Assembly: GCA_023101725.1 (NCBI GenBank) | Contig: JALJCO010001437.1 | Coordinates: 1-64,000 of the forward strand | Origin: Atherinomorus stipes | Lineage: Eukaryota; Chordata; Actinopteri; Atheriniformes; Atherinidae | Direction of reading: 5' to 3' | Length of the DNA stretch: 64,000 bases | Shown here: one piece after another, positions 11,656 through 64,000 of the stretch | Numbering within the stretch: the first letter of the stretch is position 1 | Layout of the letters: every line of letters starts with the position of its first letter | Translations under genes and position numbers: made by a program | Notes under the pieces: model-generated | What the model was told of the DNA's origin: nothing | Databases searched by the model: none | Seen by the model: the letters and a program-made list of their open reading frames with translations, nothing else

Positions 11656-13110
11656 GTCGCCAGCCTATCCATGCTAATAGTTAGTGGAAGGAGTACACAA
11701 TCCAGTGGGTGACTAGCTTCTCCGATGCTATCGCCAGCCTATCCATGCTAATGGTTAGCGGAGGGAGTACACAATCCAGTGTGTGAGTAGCCTAGGAATG
11801 CTAGTCGCTAGCTTCCCCGGTGCTATCGCCAGCCTATCCATGCTAATGGTTAGTGGAGGGAGTACATAATCCATGGGTGACTAGCCTAGCCGTGCTGGTC
11901 GCTAGCCTCTCCGGTGCTATCGCCAGCCTATCCATGCTAATGGTTAGTGGAGGGAGTACACAATCCAGTGGGTGACTAGCCTAGGCGTGCTAGTGTAACG
12001 GAGTTAATACTGTCATTCCACTTGCCATGGTTACGGGTGTTATTTTATTGTGTGGTCTCCGGGCTTACGGGCACCTCCTCCCTCGTGCTGGCGCACTTAC
12101 GTCATCAGCTGCGTCTGATATTCACCAGTGTTGGGTGGAGGCGTCCGAGGTAAGTCGGGTCTAGTTAGTGCTCTGCATATGGGACCATTTCTGCAATTAT
12201 GGACTAATTTGGAAGCTATACGTGTGAGGACTCTTTATGGCCACTGTTAGGATATATCCAGAGTGGTTTTAATTGTTCTGTTGCACCTTGGCTTATCGAG
12301 CTGATGTGTTCCTGATACTGCGCCTTTCCATTCCCGTGCAGAGCGTGTTTGTGATCTGACTTCGAGCCTGCAGGCCTGACCAGCACTCTTGTTAATTCAC
12401 AGGTAAATGTGTATTTTATGCGTCTAATATTCACCAGTGTTGGGTGGAGGCGTCCGAGAGCGTTTGTGATCCGACTTCGAGCCTGCAGGCCTGACCAGCA
12501 CTCTTGTTAATTCACAGAATAAACGGCCTGTTTGTGCCAGACCAGACCAGTGTTTCGACCGTCATTAACACAACGCAGAGCAACGCCAGAGAAGACGAAT
12601 TGAACCTGCCAGTACCAGGGCTGGCCAGGTTACACTAGTCGCTAGCCTCTCCGGTGCTATCGCCAGCCTATCCATGCTAATGGTTAGTGGAGGGAGTACA
12701 CAATCCAGTGGGTGACTAGCCTAGGCGTGCTAGTCGCTAGCCTCTCCGGTGCTATCGCCAGCCTATCCATGCTAATAGTTCGTGGAGGGAGTACACAATC
12801 CAGTGGGTGACTAGCTTCTCCGATGCTATCGCCAGCCTATCCATGCTAATGGTTAGTGGACGGAGTACACAATCCAGTGGGTGACTAGCCTAGGCGTGCT
12901 AGTCGCTAGCCTCTCCGGTGCTATCGCCAGCCTATCCATGCTAATGGTTAGTGGACGGAGTACACAATCCAGTGGGTGACTAGCCTAGCCTAGGCGTTCT
13001 AGTCGCTAGCCTCTCCGGTGCTATCGCCAGCCTATCCATGCTAATGGTTAGTGGAGGGAATACACAATCCAATGGGTGAGTAGCTGAGGCGTGCTAGTTG
13101 CAAGCCTCAC
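11656..13110. repeat. About 95-bp satellite-like tandem array, interrupted by an LTR
   Basis: The unit begins CGCCAGCCTATCCATGCTAA, continues TGGTTAGTGGAGGGAGTACA and CAATCCAGTGGGTGACTAGC, and ends with a variable CTAGGCGTGCTAGTCGCTAG segment. Short and full-length units alternate. The insert at 11994-12634 splits one unit. Roughly eight to nine units are visible, counting both sides. Confidence 0.9.
11994..12634. mobile_element. Solo-LTR-like insertion (TG...CA, 4-bp target duplication)
   Basis: The insert starts TGTAACGGAG and ends CCAGGTTACA. It is flanked by CTAG at 11990-11993 and 12635-12638; joining the flanks restores the satellite unit TGCTAGTCGCTAG. Terminal TG..CA inside a short inverted TGTAAC/GTTACA, a 4-bp duplication and an internal AATAAA near 12517 fit a solo LTR of an LTR retrotransposon. 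A segment containing GACTTCGAGCCTGCAGGCC occurs twice inside (about 12359 and 12472). No internal coding region remains. Confidence 0.75.
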
Positions 13111-13638
13111 CGGTGCTAACACGCGTCCAGGACAATAGATGATCCAATGAGCTGCGGCGATCAACATTAAAATAAACGGCCAAGTTCTGCGAGTTGCCGC
13201 CCTCTTATTTACCAGCTCCGGTCGCTCAGTTACTGCAGTAGGTCCATCATTTGTGAGATGAGGGGGGGCCGCTCCGGAATAAACGTAGCCTTTTGCGACG
13301 AGGAAGTAGCCGCTGCCGGCTGCGCAGTTGTCTTATTTTTGGCCCCCCTTCTGCGCCATAGAGGGCATCATTGTGGGCTTTATTTGGACATTTAACAATC
13401 GCAACAGGTTGAACGGCCAATCAGAGCCCTTCATTATCTGTTAAACCAGAGATGAAGTGACTGGTTGGAGAAGCTCCTCCCACACCGACACCACAGGAGA
13501 AAGTACAAAATGTGTGCACATACCTGGAGAGCTTCCTCTCAGTCGTTCTTCTGTTAAACACACAGTAATTGATCAGTGCAACAGGACGCACACACACACA
13601 TACACACACACACACTAACAGACCTGGCAGCTGAAGCC
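13111..13638 (+). promoter_or_regulatory. pfkfb1: Upstream region / presumed 5' UTR of pfkfb1
   Basis: This is the only non-repetitive sequence between the satellite arrays and the start codon, so the promoter or a 5' UTR exon probably lies here. I see no convincing TATA box. A CA repeat at about 13585-13617 ends CACTAACAG 18 bp before the ATG. CTAACAG could be a branch point plus acceptor of an upstream non-coding exon; this is unproven. No specific factor sites are claimed. Confidence 0.4.
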
Positions 13639-62712
<49,074 letters not shown>

Positions 62713-64000
62713 GTACATGCTTACTTACTTTCCTCATGCTCCGGGCTCATTCGTGTGTCTTCAGTTATCTGATGGCTGTGATGTCACCTCTGCTCGTCCC
62801 TGTCTGCACCAGTACAACGTCAGATGTTGCAGGTTTACTCCGGCGGCTTCACAGCCACAGCCACATCTGAGGAACATGAACCTGTAAAACCCAGACTGGG
62901 GATGTTGAGACCAGATGGTGCGAACTGGGCTTCAATGACCATTTGAGACCATTTGTTTCCTGAACCGTGTTCTGATAGGAGAAGTGGCTTTAGGCAGCCT
63001 GAAACGACCATTTATGCCATGTACCATTTTAATTTAAAGTGCCGATGATACAACCTTAACTTCCAGTAACTTTGCCGTACAACAACACACCAAGACTAAA
63101 TCAGTAGTTCTGTGCAGTTAGAAGTTAATCAGACGTGTGTTTACGTAAATATCCTATGTTTAGGTGGCTCGGCTAAATGCTAATAGTTTTTCAGTCACTA
63201 ACCTAGCCACCATGATGTGTCGTCAGTGACATTCAGAGTTGCGGTCCGACCACTGAGATCCATGTGTAATCTAAGCTGTGGAAAACATGAAAGATGCTCC
63301 AGAACAGCTGGACTGGAACTGGTTTGTGCTGGATCATCAGCCAGTTCAGAAAAGTGATGATGATGATGATGAATTTGGGGAAATCACATTTTACAAGCTA
63401 GAACTGGAGTAGAACTGTAGCAGCTGCCTACAGTCTGTCTCCAGCCTCATCAGGTCCACTGGTTCAGATAAAAGCCTGCAAGACCACACCGAGGGAACCA
63501 GAACTGTAGCGACCCGGAACAACACAAGCAGACCCACAAAGGAGTTTGACATACAGTAAATCCAGACGTGACAGAAACAGGCATTCATCCCTGCATTAGC
63601 TCGTAGCTAACGGCAGCCGCAAGCTAGCCGCGGTAAATAATTAGCCTTTAAAAAATGAGAAGATAAGAACTTCCATGGTTCCAGAGAAGTTTAAATAGTT
63701 CCTGTTTCTAAAGATGAAGATGGAGGTTTGGAAGCAGCTGGAGGACATCTGATGAAGGAGACGTCCTCGTATAACCGAGCAGCAGCTGTCTGTCCCAGAG
63801 ACGTCCTCATATAACCTAGCAGCAGCTGTCTGTCCCTGAAACATCTTCCTATAACCGAGCAGCAGCTGTCTGTCCCAGAGACGTCCTCATAAAATCGAGC
63901 AGCAGCTGTCTGTCCCGGAGACGTCCTCGTATAACCGAGCAGCAGCTGTCTGTCCCGGAGACGTCCTCATAAAATCGAGCAGCAGCTGTCTGTCCCGGAG
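62713..64000 (+). other. pfkfb1 intron 13 (partial)
   Basis: Begins GTACAT and runs to the window edge. No acceptor followed by a plausible C-terminal coding segment is seen. Most of it is unremarkable; the last 240 bp form a tandem array. Confidence 0.75.
63757..64000. repeat. 40-bp minisatellite running off the window edge
   Basis: The unit is CAGCAGCTGTCTGTCCCAGA followed by GACGTCCTCATATAACCGAG, with about six copies visible and variants AAAATCGAG and CCGGAG. It is truncated by the window end, so its full length is unknown. Confidence 0.92.

Noticed and set aside
13576..13638. Upstream in-frame ATG as the pfkfb1 start
   Set aside because: Would add residues encoded by a CA repeat; the ATG at 13639 gives an N-terminus that aligns with the liver isoform.

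Overview
The window reads as vertebrate, almost certainly teleost, nuclear DNA. The evidence is one split gene with canonical GT..AG introns, set among repeat families typical of ray-finned fish: Tc1-like transposons, a V-SINE-type tRNA-derived SINE, hAT and Harbinger-like elements, Rex/CR1-like and L1/Tx1-like LINEs, and very abundant mini- and microsatellites. I saw no bacterial-style operon, rRNA gene or CRISPR array.

One gene is clear: pfkfb1, the liver-type 6-phosphofructo-2-kinase/fructose-2,6-bisphosphatase, on the + strand. Thirteen coding exons run from the ATG at 13639 to a donor at 62713. They join in frame into 451 codons and cover the regulatory N-terminus, the kinase domain and nearly all of the bisphosphatase domain. 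The short terminal coding exon is not visible and probably lies beyond 64000. Five introns are 84-261 bp. The other eight run from 3.5 kb to about 7.8 kb (the last is cut by the window edge), and most of these carry a tandem array of their own.

Layout. 1-4063: fragments of an unclassified teleost repeat interrupted by a minus-strand Rex/CR1-like LINE that itself carries a Harbinger-like MITE. 4078-8094: decayed L1/Tx1-like ORF2 C-terminus, a strongly G-rich stretch of about 2 kb, then a separate 5'-truncated LINE copy with poly(A) and target-site duplication. 9375-13110: three abutting tandem arrays (33, 32 and about 95 bp units), the last split by a solo-LTR-like insert. 13111-13638: upstream region of pfkfb1. 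13639-64000: pfkfb1. Its introns hold a CCAT array (intron 2), a 59-bp array (intron 3), a hAT element, a mariner-like MITE and a 41-bp array (intron 4), a 40-bp array, a deleted Tc1, an unrecognised 140-codon ORF and a LINE fragment (intron 7), a degenerate THAP-like exon, a 36-bp array and a CA/GATA array (intron 8), a TIR element, a 21-bp array and an inverted LINE copy (intron 10), a SINE and a Tc1 inside a long inverted repeat (intron 12), and a further 40-bp array at the edge (intron 13).

The enzyme sets fructose-2,6-bisphosphate level and so the balance of glycolysis and gluconeogenesis. Everything else in the window is mobile or tandem DNA, apart from two small unassigned coding-like patches (42733-43155 minus; 46349-46580 plus). 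No new biological system is evident. The most notable points are the array-driven intron growth, recent higher-order duplications inside those arrays, and the two unassigned patches.
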